Shown: in pieces, positions 17,366-26,111 of the stretch | Numbering within the stretch: position 1 is the first letter of the stretch | How the letters are laid out: every line of letters starts with the position of its first letter | From: an uncultured Christensenellaceae bacterium | GTDB lineage: Bacteria > Bacillota > Clostridia > Christensenellales > Borkfalkiaceae | NCBI GenBank assembly: GCA_910587005.1 | Contig: CAJULB010000009.1 | Span: forward strand, 1 to 41,206 | DNA length: 41,206 bases | Reading direction: 5' to 3' | Made by a program: the position numbers and the translations under genes | Notes under the pieces: generated by a model | Told to the model about the DNA's origin: nothing | Database searches by the model: none | The model's input: the letters and a program-made list of their open reading frames with translations, nothing else

Positions 17366-19791
17366 TGGCGCAAAAGTACAGCTTTCGGCAATTTTTGACC
17401 GAACCCGTAAAATTGATAAGCAACGACGGAACCGACCTGGAGATTAAGATAGATAAAATTTCCATTCCCATGATACAGCGCGATTACGCGCAGGGCAGAA
17501 AGCTCCGTACTGGTAAGAAAGACAGTGCGAAATTGAATCCTGCGGGGAAGAAATTTATAAATGAAATATTTGCCGTTCTTTCGTCGGATTCGGAAGACGG
17601 GCGTCTTGAATTGGATTTTATCTACGGTTCTATCACGCGGGAAAAAGGCGCCGGCTCTGCCGCAAAATATGTGTTCAGCCCTCTCGACGGTCAGCAGAGA
17701 TTAACCACCTTGTTTCTGCTGTACTGGTTTATAGGAGGGGCGGAGCTTCCTCCGGAGAAAAGGGGGAAGCTTTCGGAAATTCTTCGGAATTTCGTCTACC
17801 TGACAAGGAGAAGCTCCACCGATTTTTGTCAACAGCTTGTCAACGAGCTTAACCGCAATAACCTGAATTATTTGCCCGTAACGGAAGCCGTTTTAAATGA
17901 CGGCGTCGGAATAGAGTCCGCTGACGATATCGTCGCGCAAATCAAGGACCTTCACTGGTTTCACGACGCTTACAAACTGGATCCGACCATCGTGTCGATG
18001 CTGAATATGCTCGGTGAAATACAGGCGCTGTATCTCGAAAGGGGTTGTAAAAACGTTTTCGGCAAGCTGGAAAGATTTAAGTTTTACGTTTTGCCGCTCA
18101 GTAATTTTAACCTAACGGAAGATTTATACGTAAAAATGAACGCGCGCGGTAAGCAACTGACCGAATTTGAAAATTTCAAGGCGGACCTCCAGGATTGGAT
18201 GAAAAAGCACGCCCGGGAGCTGAACCTCGGAAAACAACGTTATGCGGGCAGAGATTTGCCGTACGATATATTCTTCATCGGCAAAATAGACAACGAGTGG
18301 TCTCAGATCTTCTGGAATATTGTAAAGGACTCCGAAAACAAAAATTTCGATCCGCATTTTTTGAGTTTTTTCTATAAATATTTGCTTAACGAATACGTTC
18401 TTCGATATCGGGGCAATAACCGCGATATTGACAAACAGGAAGATTTTGCGGGGCTGTCGCAGAAAGGCGGGTATACCGGATTTTCGCTGTTTGAAAAGTG
18501 TCTTACCAAAGAGACGGTTGAAAATCTCGTGGTTTTGCTAAATAAGCTGTGCGGGTATTTCGACGAAATAACCGAGGGGTGTCAGCCCGTTTGGTTCAAG
18601 TACGGTGAAAGGTTCGATTTTCTTACGAGAGATTTGGAGTTGAAGGACCGTGCGGTATTTTGCGCCGCCGTTCTGTATCTTGTTAAAAAGGATTTCGATA
18701 GGCAGGCATTCTCGCAGTGGATGCGCGTCGTGTGGAATATTGCGGAAAATTCGGATATTGACAGCTGGGCTGTTGCCGCAGGCGTTATGCAAACGTTTTT
18801 TAAGTTATCCAATTATTCGGACGATATATATAAAGCTCTTGCAGACGATACGTTAACTGCCGGACTGCAATCCGTCGCAGTCGCCGAGGAAAGGCAAAAG
18901 GCGGGGCTTATTTTAAGGGATCCGGCTTGGCTGCCTCTTTTCCGCAGGGCGGAAGCCCACCCTTTCTTTAAGGGCAGCGTCAGCTTTTTGATTCCCGACG
19001 ACGAAAGCGTTAAAGGCTTCGAACACAATATCGAAACGGCGGAAGCAATCTTCGATTCCAACGGCATTGCGCCTAAGTACCGTGATGACGGACATATTTT
19101 TCTCCGTGCGTTAATCAGTCGCTATCAGGCGTTGTCCGATATCAAATATCACATTGCGGATACGGACGAAAAGGAGCACGGATTAAAGAAAATGCTCTCT
19201 TCCGATAACGTAGTCCGCTTAGCGGTTCGGGAATGGTTCAGTCTTCCCGAAGAAAGCGATATAATGGCTAAACTTAAAGAGGAAGTCGCAAAAGATTCTC
19301 CGATTCCGGTAATCGATAACGATTTTGATAAAAAGTTGCACGAGGCGTTATATAAACGTACGGATTTAATAAACTGGATGCAGGAAAATAACGCCACAAG
19401 ATACAAGGATAACTATATTTCAAGACCTAACAGCTTTTACGACTGGATTTTCGTATGGGGATACAGGAACGAAATTATCTGCGAATTGTTGAACAGAGGC
19501 TGGCAATGCAAAAACCGGTGCCGTATCGGACAGGGAAATAATCCCGCGGATATCCCGTATTTTTGGTCTTCCTCCTGGCGGGAGATAGCAGTGGATAAAA
19601 CGGAAGACATTAACGGTATAACCGTAAATCTGATTTGCATGTTGGGAAGCGACAGCATCACGTTGCAAGCGGGAGATAGTTCGTTTGCTTATCCCGATTA
19701 CAATAAAGAAGTCACGGACGAATCGAAGGTGGTTCCGTTCGTTGATAAAATATTGTTACCTGTTGAACAAATGAAAAATCCCCGAACTTAA
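17365..19791 (+). CDS. Second DUF262 protein, partner of the preceding gene
   Basis: 808 residues. The start ATG shares its A with the previous stop (TAATG), after GGAGAAGAGG; the open frame extends to 17215 only because it overlaps the previous gene. DUF262 signatures: IPMIQRDYAQGR (about 34-45), FSPLDGQQRLTTLFLLYWF (about 110), and the LYVKMNARGKQLTEFENFKADL motif. I do not see a clear DUF1524 HNH in the long C-terminal part (about 350-808), so it may be an NTPase/sensor partner of the first protein rather than a second nuclease. Such DUF262 pairs recur in defence islands; the joint function here is inferred. Confidence 0.8.
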   Translation: MAQKYSFRQFLTEPVKLISNDGTDLEIKIDKISIPMIQRDYAQGRKLRTGKKDSAKLNPAGKKFINEIFAVLSSDSEDGRLELDFIYGSITREKGAGSAAKYVFSPLDGQQRLTTLFLLYWFIGGAELPPEKRGKLSEILRNFVYLTRRSSTDFCQQLVNELNRNNLNYLPVTEAVLNDGVGIESADDIVAQIKDLHWFHDAYKLDPTIVSMLNMLGEIQALYLERGCKNVFGKLERFKFYVLPLSNFNLTEDLYVKMNARGKQLTEFENFKADLQDWMKKHARELNLGKQRYAGRDLPYDIFFIGKIDNEWSQIFWNIVKDSENKNFDPHFLSFFYKYLLNEYVLRYRGNNRDIDKQEDFAGLSQKGGYTGFSLFEKCLTKETVENLVVLLNKLCGYFDEITEGCQPVWFKYGERFDFLTRDLELKDRAVFCAAVLYLVKKDFDRQAFSQWMRVVWNIAENSDIDSWAVAAGVMQTFFKLSNYSDDIYKALADDTLTAGLQSVAVAEERQKAGLILRDPAWLPLFRRAEAHPFFKGSVSFLIPDDESVKGFEHNIETAEAIFDSNGIAPKYRDDGHIFLRALISRYQALSDIKYHIADTDEKEHGLKKMLSSDNVVRLAVREWFSLPEESDIMAKLKEEVAKDSPIPVIDNDFDKKLHEALYKRTDLINWMQENNATRYKDNYISRPNSFYDWIFVWGYRNEIICELLNRGWQCKNRCRIGQGNNPADIPYFWSSSWREIAVDKTEDINGITVNLICMLGSDSITLQAGDSSFAYPDYNKEVTDESKVVPFVDKILLPVEQMKNPRT

Positions 19792-19956
19792 ATCAAAAAA
19801 GAAAGCCGCATAGAGAAATAGGATTGGGATGGGAATTAGAAGTGGTGTTTATTGATGTAAACGGTTTCTTATAATAAAAAGTGGGAGACCCCCGAATACA
19901 CACTCGTACAGGCGAATATTAAGAACCCGAGAAAGAAATAATTTGATATAAAGCAG

Positions 19957-19997
19957 ACCGCGCCGAAGGGCTTTAAGCACTTCGGCGCGGTTATTTT
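19957..19997 (+). terminator. Terminator after the DUF262 pair
   Basis: A 12-bp perfect GC-rich stem (19957-19968 with 19980-19991) is followed by TATTTTAAT on the plus strand. It also lies at the end of the convergent Xre gene. The 165 nt between the DUF262 stop and this hairpin hold nothing recognisable. Confidence 0.82.
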
Positions 19998-20241
19998 AAT
20001 ATTCGGTTAAACCTAATAAGTAATCGGCGGACACGTCAAACAGTTTGCAAATATTAAATAATTGTTTGCAGGTGCTGTTGTATATGCCTTTTTCTTTTTT
20101 AGAATATGCCGATTGAAAAATGCTGAGTTTTTCGGCAACTTCACGCTGTGTTAAGCCATTTTGCAGACGAAGTTGTTTCAGACGCGCTCCGAAGAATTTT
20201 AACGTTGATTTTTGCTTGATATCGTTTTCATATTTACACAA
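19996..20241 (-). CDS. Small Xre-family transcriptional regulator
   Basis: 81 residues, almost entirely one helix-turn-helix domain: FGARLKQLRLQNGLTQREVA at 17-36, then IFQSAYSKKEKG and the NICKLFDVSADYLLGL close. The frame has no ATG start; a TTG at 20241 is the best candidate and no strong ribosome binding site is seen, so the true start is uncertain. It is convergent with the DUF262 pair and divergent from the membrane protein at 20401. An imperfect palindrome in the divergent region may be its operator. Confidence 0.75.
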   Translation of the reverse strand: MCKYENDIKQKSTLKFFGARLKQLRLQNGLTQREVAEKLSIFQSAYSKKEKGIYNSTCKQLFNICKLFDVSADYLLGLTEY

Positions 20242-20271
20242 TAAAATATAAAGATTTTTTTATGTAAAAAT

Positions 20272-20286
20272 ATACGTTAAGTGTAT
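20272..20286. promoter_or_regulatory. Imperfect palindrome, possible Xre operator
   Basis: ATACGTTAAGTGTAT, in which the outer ATAC/GTAT match perfectly and the inner positions are G-T pairs. It lies between the divergent Xre and membrane-protein genes. Binding is a guess from position. Confidence 0.35.
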
Positions 20287-20355
20287 CAGATTTTTTTATT
20301 TTATAGCGCAATTTGTAAGTTGCCGCGCGCTTTTATAAAATTTTTGCATATTCTA

Positions 20356-20384
20356 TTTACAGTTTTTCTAAAAAAGGTTATAAT
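20356..20384 (+). promoter_or_regulatory. Promoter of the membrane protein at 20401
   Basis: TTTACA at 20356-20361, 17 nt, consensus TATAAT at 20379-20384. Predicted transcript start near 20391, only about ten bases before the ATG, so the leader is very short. Confidence 0.75.
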
Positions 20385-20400
20385 TAACGCATAACCTTAA

Positions 20401-21423
20401 ATGTACGGCAAAAACGGAGCGGTAAACCCAAAGGTGAAATTTTTTAAAGCGCTATTAAAAAAACTTAAAGACCCTACGGCGGCGGTTGCGACGGTTTCAG
20501 CAATATTGTTGCTTGTTGCAGTCGGCGGGGTTTTTGCGTGCATTTTTTTAGAGGCTCCGCACGCCGTTGCTTACGTTTTTTACGGCGTTTCCGCGCTGTT
20601 TTTGGGGTATTTCATTTACGTTGCGGTTTACGGCTGGCTTAAAGTCCGTCCGCGCTTTTACGGGTGGGCGGAAAAACACCGTTTCGCACGCAAATTTGTG
20701 GGCGATTTGACTTTCCGCACAATGATTTTTGCCGCGGTAGGAATGTTTATAAACGTCGGCTATGCAACGTTCAACGCGGTTTACGGAATTATCATAGCGT
20801 CGCATTACGGACTTATTGCCACAAGCATATGGTACTGCGCCGTTGCAATCTATTATATAATTTTAAGCGTAACGCGCGCCGTAATTATTGCCCGTACGCG
20901 CAACGTAAACGTAAGCGAAAAGCTTACGCCTTTACAGCAGAACGCCCAAAAAATCAAAATTTACCGCGCCACGGGCACGCTGTTATTGATTTTAACCGTT
21001 GCGCTTATTGCAATTTTATGGACTATGGTTCAGTATCCCAGTATGGGCTTCCGCTTTGAAGGACTGCTTATTTTCGTGGCGGCGGCTTTCACTTGCTATA
21101 AAACCGCTTTTGCCGTTCACAACCTTATAAGGGTGCGCGGAATTACCGATTATGCGGTGCGCGCGGTGCGCAATATCAATTTTACCGACGCGCTTGTATC
21201 GGTGCTTGCACTGCAAACCGCCCTTCTTGCCGCGTATTCTGACGGAGTTGATTTCACTTGGCTTACCGCGCTTGTCGGTACGGCGGTTTGCGTGGTTTCC
21301 GCATATATGGGCGTATATATGATAGTTAACGGCTTTAAAAAATTCAGACGTCAAAAAGAAACCTCCGCCGAACCGCCTGCCGTTACGGAAGAAACCGTTA
21401 CCGACGCATCCTTTGAGCAATAA
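20401..21423 (+). CDS. Polytopic membrane protein of unknown function
   Basis: 340 residues with about eight to nine hydrophobic segments, for example AVATVSAILLLVAVGGVFACI (about 27-47), AVAYVFYGVSALFLGYFIYVAVYG, TMIFAAVGMFINVGYATFNAVYG, and SIWYCAVAIYYIILSVTRAVIIA. The tail (FRRQKETSAEPPAVTEE) is polar and acidic. No catalytic or transport motif is recognised. No Shine-Dalgarno fits ATG 20401, which could be read from a near-leaderless transcript; GTG 20434 is an alternative start. Base composition matches the surrounding backbone. Confidence 0.75.
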   Translation: MYGKNGAVNPKVKFFKALLKKLKDPTAAVATVSAILLLVAVGGVFACIFLEAPHAVAYVFYGVSALFLGYFIYVAVYGWLKVRPRFYGWAEKHRFARKFVGDLTFRTMIFAAVGMFINVGYATFNAVYGIIIASHYGLIATSIWYCAVAIYYIILSVTRAVIIARTRNVNVSEKLTPLQQNAQKIKIYRATGTLLLILTVALIAILWTMVQYPSMGFRFEGLLIFVAAAFTCYKTAFAVHNLIRVRGITDYAVRAVRNINFTDALVSVLALQTALLAAYSDGVDFTWLTALVGTAVCVVSAYMGVYMIVNGFKKFRRQKETSAEPPAVTEETVTDASFEQ

Positions 21424-21437
21424 CTAAGCTAATATAA

Positions 21438-21475
21438 GCCCCCTGCCGCGTTTATTTCGCGGCAGGGGGCTATTT
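21438..21475. terminator. Bidirectional terminator between convergent genes
   Basis: A 13-bp perfect stem (21438-21450 with 21458-21470) with loop TTTATTT and TATTTT beyond it on the plus strand. It serves the membrane protein and probably the minus-strand lipoprotein gene ending at 21487. Confidence 0.9.
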
Positions 21476-21486
21476 TAATTGACTTT

Positions 21487-23019
21487 TCAGTTATCTGTTT
21501 TAAACAGTACGGTGTTAGTTGCGCCCAGCAGTATATGCGCCGCCGAAGCCGTATTTTTTATCTGTTCTATGCTTAACGGAGTTGAAGTCTGCCAACCGTC
21601 CGCAGTCAGGTTCCAGTAAAATATATCAAGAAAAACCGCGCTTTCAAGCGATGTGCAGTTATCAAACGCGGCTTTACGGATTTCTTTAACGCCCTTGCCG
21701 ATAACTATTGTTTTAAGCCCCGTGCAGTTTATAAAAGTTTCTTCTTTAATGATTTCAAGTCCGTTTCCCACAATGACAGACTTTAATGAAATGCAGTTTT
21801 TAAATGCAAATTCGCCCAAATCTTCAACGCTGTCGGGAATATTAACGCTTGTCAGCGCGGAAAAGCTGAACGCTTTACTTCCGATAGCTGTAAGATTCTG
21901 CGGTAGATTTATTTCGGTTACGCCCGAATACGAAAACGCCGCCGTGCCGATTTCACGCAAGGTGGAGGGCAGTTCAACGCTGATAAGTTTTGTGCAGTTG
22001 AAAAACGCGGAATTGCCTATTTTTTGCACGTTTTCGGAAATTATAATTCCGTGAAGTTCGTTTTCCGTAAAATCGTTGGAGAATGAAGATTTCGCAATTT
22101 CGGTAACGGGCAAACCGTTGTGAAGCGGCGGAACAACCACCTCGCTGTCCTTGCCGACATAGTCTGTAATTATATAACCGTCGCCGTTTTCGTTGAGCTT
22201 CCATTCAAAATTTTCGTCCGCAGTGGCAGGGAGGGCGGAGTATTCGGCTTGCGCAAACATATCCGCGCCGAAAGTAAGTTCGCCGTAGCGCCATTCGCCC
22301 GTATAGCCCGTTTTGTGCGGAACGGCGGGTTCGTCTATCGCCGTGTTTTCAACGGTGTAGGTGCGCAAAACGTTTTCACCGCCGACAGGGAAATAAATTT
22401 TATAGTAAATAAGCGAATAAACCGCGTTGACGGTAACGGGCGCGCCGTAAGTCAGTTCAAAATCTTCCCAAACCGCCGTGTAACCTTTCTTTTGCGCAAT
22501 TTCGGGAGCGGTGACTTCGCTGTCAAAAACGGTATACGTTTTTACAACCGACGCCTCGTCCGTATTAAACTTTACGGTATATTCGATAAGCGAGTATTCT
22601 GCGGTTACGGTAATTTTTCCGCCCGCGCTCAAATCGTAAGTCCGCCATTTTCCGCTGTAACCGTGCTTTGCGGGAACGGCAGGCTCTTTAACGGAAGTAT
22701 CTCCCAAAGAGTAGGGTACGGCAAATTCAAAGTTTTCCGCAACGAAAATTACTATATTTTCGACAGCCTCGGGCGGGGGTGCAACAGGCGGAATTTCGGG
22801 CTGAGGCTCGGTCGGTTCGGTCGGAGCGGAGGGATTATTATCTGTACCGCTGTCTGAGCCGGAATTTCCCGAGCCGTTAGCGCCGTTCTGCGTGGGCATA
22901 TTGCTGTCTATGGGAAGCTTTTCTATAAGCGTACCGGAAGAGCTTCCGCACCCTGCGGCAACCGCCGCAACGCATACGGAAAGAAGTAATAAAACAACAA
23001 ATAACCGAAGTTTTTTCAT
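21487..23019 (-). CDS. BspA-like LRR lipoprotein with Listeria-Bacteroides-type repeats
   Basis: 510-residue surface lipoprotein. A signal peptide ends in a lipobox VAAGC (Cys24), so it should be anchored to the outer face of the membrane. Residues about 30-80 are a low-complexity Gly/Ser/Asn/Pro/Glu linker. Residues about 90-275 carry about four repeats of the InlB B-repeat/Flg_new kind, each with a GYTGEW or GYSGKW core followed by a strand ending in AEYS or AVYS. Residues about 300-470 are BspA-type LRR_5 repeats (LPSTLREIGTAAFSYSGV, IPDSVEDLGEFAFKNC). Such proteins bind host or matrix components in gut and oral bacteria, but the ligand here is unknown. Related to the lipoprotein gene at 23372. 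Confidence 0.88.
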   Translation of the reverse strand: MKKLRLFVVLLLLSVCVAAVAAGCGSSSGTLIEKLPIDSNMPTQNGANGSGNSGSDSGTDNNPSAPTEPTEPQPEIPPVAPPPEAVENIVIFVAENFEFAVPYSLGDTSVKEPAVPAKHGYSGKWRTYDLSAGGKITVTAEYSLIEYTVKFNTDEASVVKTYTVFDSEVTAPEIAQKKGYTAVWEDFELTYGAPVTVNAVYSLIYYKIYFPVGGENVLRTYTVENTAIDEPAVPHKTGYTGEWRYGELTFGADMFAQAEYSALPATADENFEWKLNENGDGYIITDYVGKDSEVVVPPLHNGLPVTEIAKSSFSNDFTENELHGIIISENVQKIGNSAFFNCTKLISVELPSTLREIGTAAFSYSGVTEINLPQNLTAIGSKAFSFSALTSVNIPDSVEDLGEFAFKNCISLKSVIVGNGLEIIKEETFINCTGLKTIVIGKGVKEIRKAAFDNCTSLESAVFLDIFYWNLTADGWQTSTPLSIEQIKNTASAAHILLGATNTVLFKTDN

Positions 23020-23371
23020 TGATAAAATACCTTTGACGGAATTTGTCGAAATTTGTCGAAAACCGTCTTTTCTATTCTATCAAATCCGCATTTAAAAAGT
23101 TATGCGCTTAGTGTTATGTAAAAAATATTGCTTTTTGTTGGTTTTTATGATAAAACTATATTTTTCTGCAAAATGAACAAAGCAGACGTGACTTAAAACC
23201 GCGTTTTCTTAGCGTATGTATTACGCCGGCGCAGCATAGCAAAGCTTTGCTAAAACTATCGTATGCATAAATACGGTTAAAAATATATAAAGTAAAATGC
23301 TCCCGGATAAAATTTCCGAGAGCATTTATTTCGCTTTAATTAATAACCGCGTCCGTTAACGGACAAATTTT
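23020..23371. other. Intergenic region between two lipoprotein genes
   Basis: No gene seen in these 352 bases. It contains two tandem copies of ATTTGTCGAA (23041-23060) near the start of the 21487-23019 gene, a perfect 16-bp palindrome TAGCAAAGCTTTGCTA at 23237-23252, and the terminator at 23297-23325 described separately. The rest is AT-rich and featureless to the eye. Confidence 0.6.
23297..23325 (-). terminator. Terminator of the 23372-25963 lipoprotein gene
   Basis: An 11-bp stem (23297-23307 with 23315-23325, one G-U pair) followed on the minus strand by TTACTTTAT. It is 46 nt past the stop codon. Confidence 0.75.
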
Positions 23372-25963
23372 TTATCCTTCGTAAATTATCGTCGCGGATA
23401 CATTGGTATGCCACCACTTACCCCATACGGCGTCGGCTTCCTCCTGCGAGGCAAAGCCTTTTATTACCACGGTCTGTGCGGAAGTTAAACCGAAAAGGGC
23501 AGAGCTGTTCATTTCTTCCACGCTTGCGGGAATTACTATCCTTGCGTCCGTGCATGCATAAAACGCATAGCTTGCGATTATTTTTGCCGTATCGGGAACG
23601 GTTCCTCCGCTAAGCACAACAAGCACCTTTTGCGTGGCTATTTCTATAAGACAGCCGTTTTGCATTATGTAAGAGGGGTTGCCTTCCGCAACCGTAAGCG
23701 AAGTAAGTTTTTTGTTTTCAAACGCGCCATAACCTATTTCCGTCACGGTTTTGGGAATTACAAACGATTTAAGCTGAGTAAATGAAAAGGCGAAGTTGCC
23801 TATGCTTTCAAGGGAGGAAGCGGTTGGGTCAATCAAAATCAGACCGCCCATTCTTTCGCCGAAGGTTACGGAAGTCAACGCAGAGCAATTGTCAAACGCG
23901 GAGCTTCCGATTGCACGCAAGCCCAAAGGAAGCATAATACTTGCCAGCGAGGTGCAGTTATCAAATGCGTGTTCGCCTATCGCTTCAAGCTTGCTTTCGC
24001 CTTCGAACGTTACCGTTTTAAGCGAAGCGCAGCCTCTGAACGCGTAGGCGCCTATGCCCGTCACGTTAGCGGGTAGGGTAATGCTTTCAAAATTTCTGTT
24101 TTCGAATGCGTAATTGCCTATAAACGTAACGTAATCGGGAATAACCGCGTAATCCGCGCCCGCAATCAGCTTGTTCGTTTCTCTTTCGATAATGCAGTTG
24201 TTGTCCTTGAAGTATACGGGGTTATCCGCGTCAATAGTCATAGCCGCAATAGTTGCCGCCGAGAACGCCGTTGGCGAGATAGAGGTAACGCTTGCGGGAA
24301 TATTGCAAACGGTAAGGTTGTTGCAGTTGTCAAAAGCGTAACCGCTTATTATTTGCATATTGTTGCCGAAAACCACCTCTTTAAGCGAAGTGCAGTCTCT
24401 GAATGCGTGGCCTTGTATCGCAGTTAAATTTTCGGGTAAAACTACTCTTTCAAGACTTGTGCAGCCGCCGAATATCGTGTACATATTTAAACCGATAACG
24501 GTAAGCTTGCCGTTTTCAAAGGTAAGCTCTGTCAGGTTTTTGCAACCTGAAAACGCAGAATGACCGATACTTTCGATATTTGCGTGGATGCTTACGCTTT
24601 CAATGCCGGAACCGATAAACGCGCTGTTTGCAATTTTTGTTACCGAGCTCGGGATAACTGCGTTTTTTGTTCCCAAAGACAAGGTGTTTGTAGCGCGCTC
24701 TATAAGACAGCCGCTTTCAACCCTGTAAACGGGGTTGCCTTCCGCAACGGTAATGCTTTCAAGCGCGGGGCAGTTGCGCGCAATGCTGATAAATCTTCCG
24801 TCGCGCGTTTTGCCGATAGAAACTGCGGTAGAGGGGAAGGAAATACTTTTCAGCTTAGGGCAGTATGCAAAAGTATGGGGGTCGAATGAAGTAACGCCCT
24901 CGGAAAAATCCACGCTTTCCAGATTGTTGCAGCGGTTGAACGCCAGAGAGCCAACTGATTTAATGTTATTTCCAAGGAATACTACGCGCTCAATATTGTT
25001 GCAAGAGGAAAAAGCGTTATTGCGGATTTCAGTTACGGGCAAGCCTTTGTATGTATCGGGAATATATACCGTTCCTTTAAGCAAATCACGGAGAATGCCG
25101 TGTACGCTGTATTCAGTGCCGTCGCTGTTAAGTGAAAATCTCAAACCGTCGCTGCCCAAAGCGGAAGACGCGCGCGTTTCCGTATGCGAAGCGTCGCGTA
25201 TGCACACGCGTACGTCCTCGCCCGATTGACTTTCGGTGGCGGGTACCGATACAACCCAGTCGCCGAATTTGTGTCCGCGCGCCGTTAGTATATGCGTTTT
25301 AATATGCGTTGCGTCGTTGGCGCATACGCTTGTTTCTGCGCCGTCCTCCGTGCATGTAGCCGCCTTTGTGGTTGCGTAAGCGCTCCATTCGTGTCCGTAA
25401 GGCTCAACGGCGCGCACTTGGGTATGATTGTTGCAGTTGCGGCAATACCGCGTTTCAACGCCCGCAACCATGCAGGTGGGCGAAAGGGTTATTACCCAGT
25501 CGCCGAAATCGTGCCCCAGCTTGGCAACGCTTCTCAATTCTGTATGATTTTCATCGCGCAGGCAAACTCTCGTCTGCGAGCCCTCGTTTTCGCAGTCCGC
25601 TTCCAAAGCGGTTTCCCACGCGCCCCAGCTGTGACCGAGCGCGGGAATAGCGCGCTTATCCGAGTTTTCGCAAGTGTTGCAGGTGCGCGTTTCAACGCCC
25701 GCAAGCAAACAGGTTGCTTCGGTCTGGGTTTCCCAACCGTTCCAGTCGTGCCCCGTTGCGGGAACAACCCGCGTTTGCTTTACGTTCGGGTCGGAAAGAG
25801 AGGTTCTTATTTCCACGCCCGCTTCATCGCAGGTGGGGGAGGTAACCGTTATCCATTCGCCGAAGTCGGCGTCTTCGTTTTTGGCGCAGCCCGCAAAAGC
25901 AAGCGGTACGGCGCACAGCGCGACCGCCGCGCACAATGCTATTAAAATACTTTTTTTCTTCAT
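23372..25963 (-). CDS. Large BspA-like LRR lipoprotein with cysteine-containing N-terminal repeats
   Basis: 863-residue surface lipoprotein: signal peptide and lipobox AFAGC (Cys26). Residues about 35-265 hold six repeats of about 35 residues, each with a GHxW or GHxF start, a W at the middle, and mostly TC...G.E.R.C (for example ATCLLAGVETRTC). Residues about 270-830 are BspA-type LRR_5 repeats of about 23 residues (IPASVTSISPTAF, LPANVTGIGAYAFRGC), interrupted by VYRVESGCLIERATNTL-type spacers that occur three times. The C-terminus has no membrane segment, so the lipid anchor should hold it. Start ATG after GGAGGG. It has its own consensus promoter and terminator. A likely adhesin or binding protein; ligand unknown. 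Confidence 0.88.
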   Translation of the reverse strand: MKKKSILIALCAAVALCAVPLAFAGCAKNEDADFGEWITVTSPTCDEAGVEIRTSLSDPNVKQTRVVPATGHDWNGWETQTEATCLLAGVETRTCNTCENSDKRAIPALGHSWGAWETALEADCENEGSQTRVCLRDENHTELRSVAKLGHDFGDWVITLSPTCMVAGVETRYCRNCNNHTQVRAVEPYGHEWSAYATTKAATCTEDGAETSVCANDATHIKTHILTARGHKFGDWVVSVPATESQSGEDVRVCIRDASHTETRASSALGSDGLRFSLNSDGTEYSVHGILRDLLKGTVYIPDTYKGLPVTEIRNNAFSSCNNIERVVFLGNNIKSVGSLAFNRCNNLESVDFSEGVTSFDPHTFAYCPKLKSISFPSTAVSIGKTRDGRFISIARNCPALESITVAEGNPVYRVESGCLIERATNTLSLGTKNAVIPSSVTKIANSAFIGSGIESVSIHANIESIGHSAFSGCKNLTELTFENGKLTVIGLNMYTIFGGCTSLERVVLPENLTAIQGHAFRDCTSLKEVVFGNNMQIISGYAFDNCNNLTVCNIPASVTSISPTAFSAATIAAMTIDADNPVYFKDNNCIIERETNKLIAGADYAVIPDYVTFIGNYAFENRNFESITLPANVTGIGAYAFRGCASLKTVTFEGESKLEAIGEHAFDNCTSLASIMLPLGLRAIGSSAFDNCSALTSVTFGERMGGLILIDPTASSLESIGNFAFSFTQLKSFVIPKTVTEIGYGAFENKKLTSLTVAEGNPSYIMQNGCLIEIATQKVLVVLSGGTVPDTAKIIASYAFYACTDARIVIPASVEEMNSSALFGLTSAQTVVIKGFASQEEADAVWGKWWHTNVSATIIYEG

Positions 25964-25997
25964 ATTCGTTACCCTCCGAATATAATTTTACAATTAT

Positions 25998-26026
25998 ATT
26001 ATAATGTAAATGTAAAAATTTGTCAA
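25998..26026 (-). promoter_or_regulatory. Consensus promoter of the large lipoprotein gene
   Basis: Read on the minus strand: TTGACA (26026-26021), exactly 17 nt, TATAAT (26003-25998). A perfect match to the housekeeping sigma factor consensus, suggesting strong expression. Confidence 0.88.
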
Positions 26027-26111
26027 CAGTTAATTGTTTAACGTTATATATCGGCGGTTTTTGGTTAAAAAAGCCGTTTGCGCCGATAAATCCGCGCACG
26101 GCGGAAACAAA

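Noticed and set aside
22120..22857. A 245-codon plus-strand open frame
   Set aside because: It runs opposite to the lipoprotein gene at 21487-23019, with an Arg/Phe/Asn-rich composition typical of a shadow.
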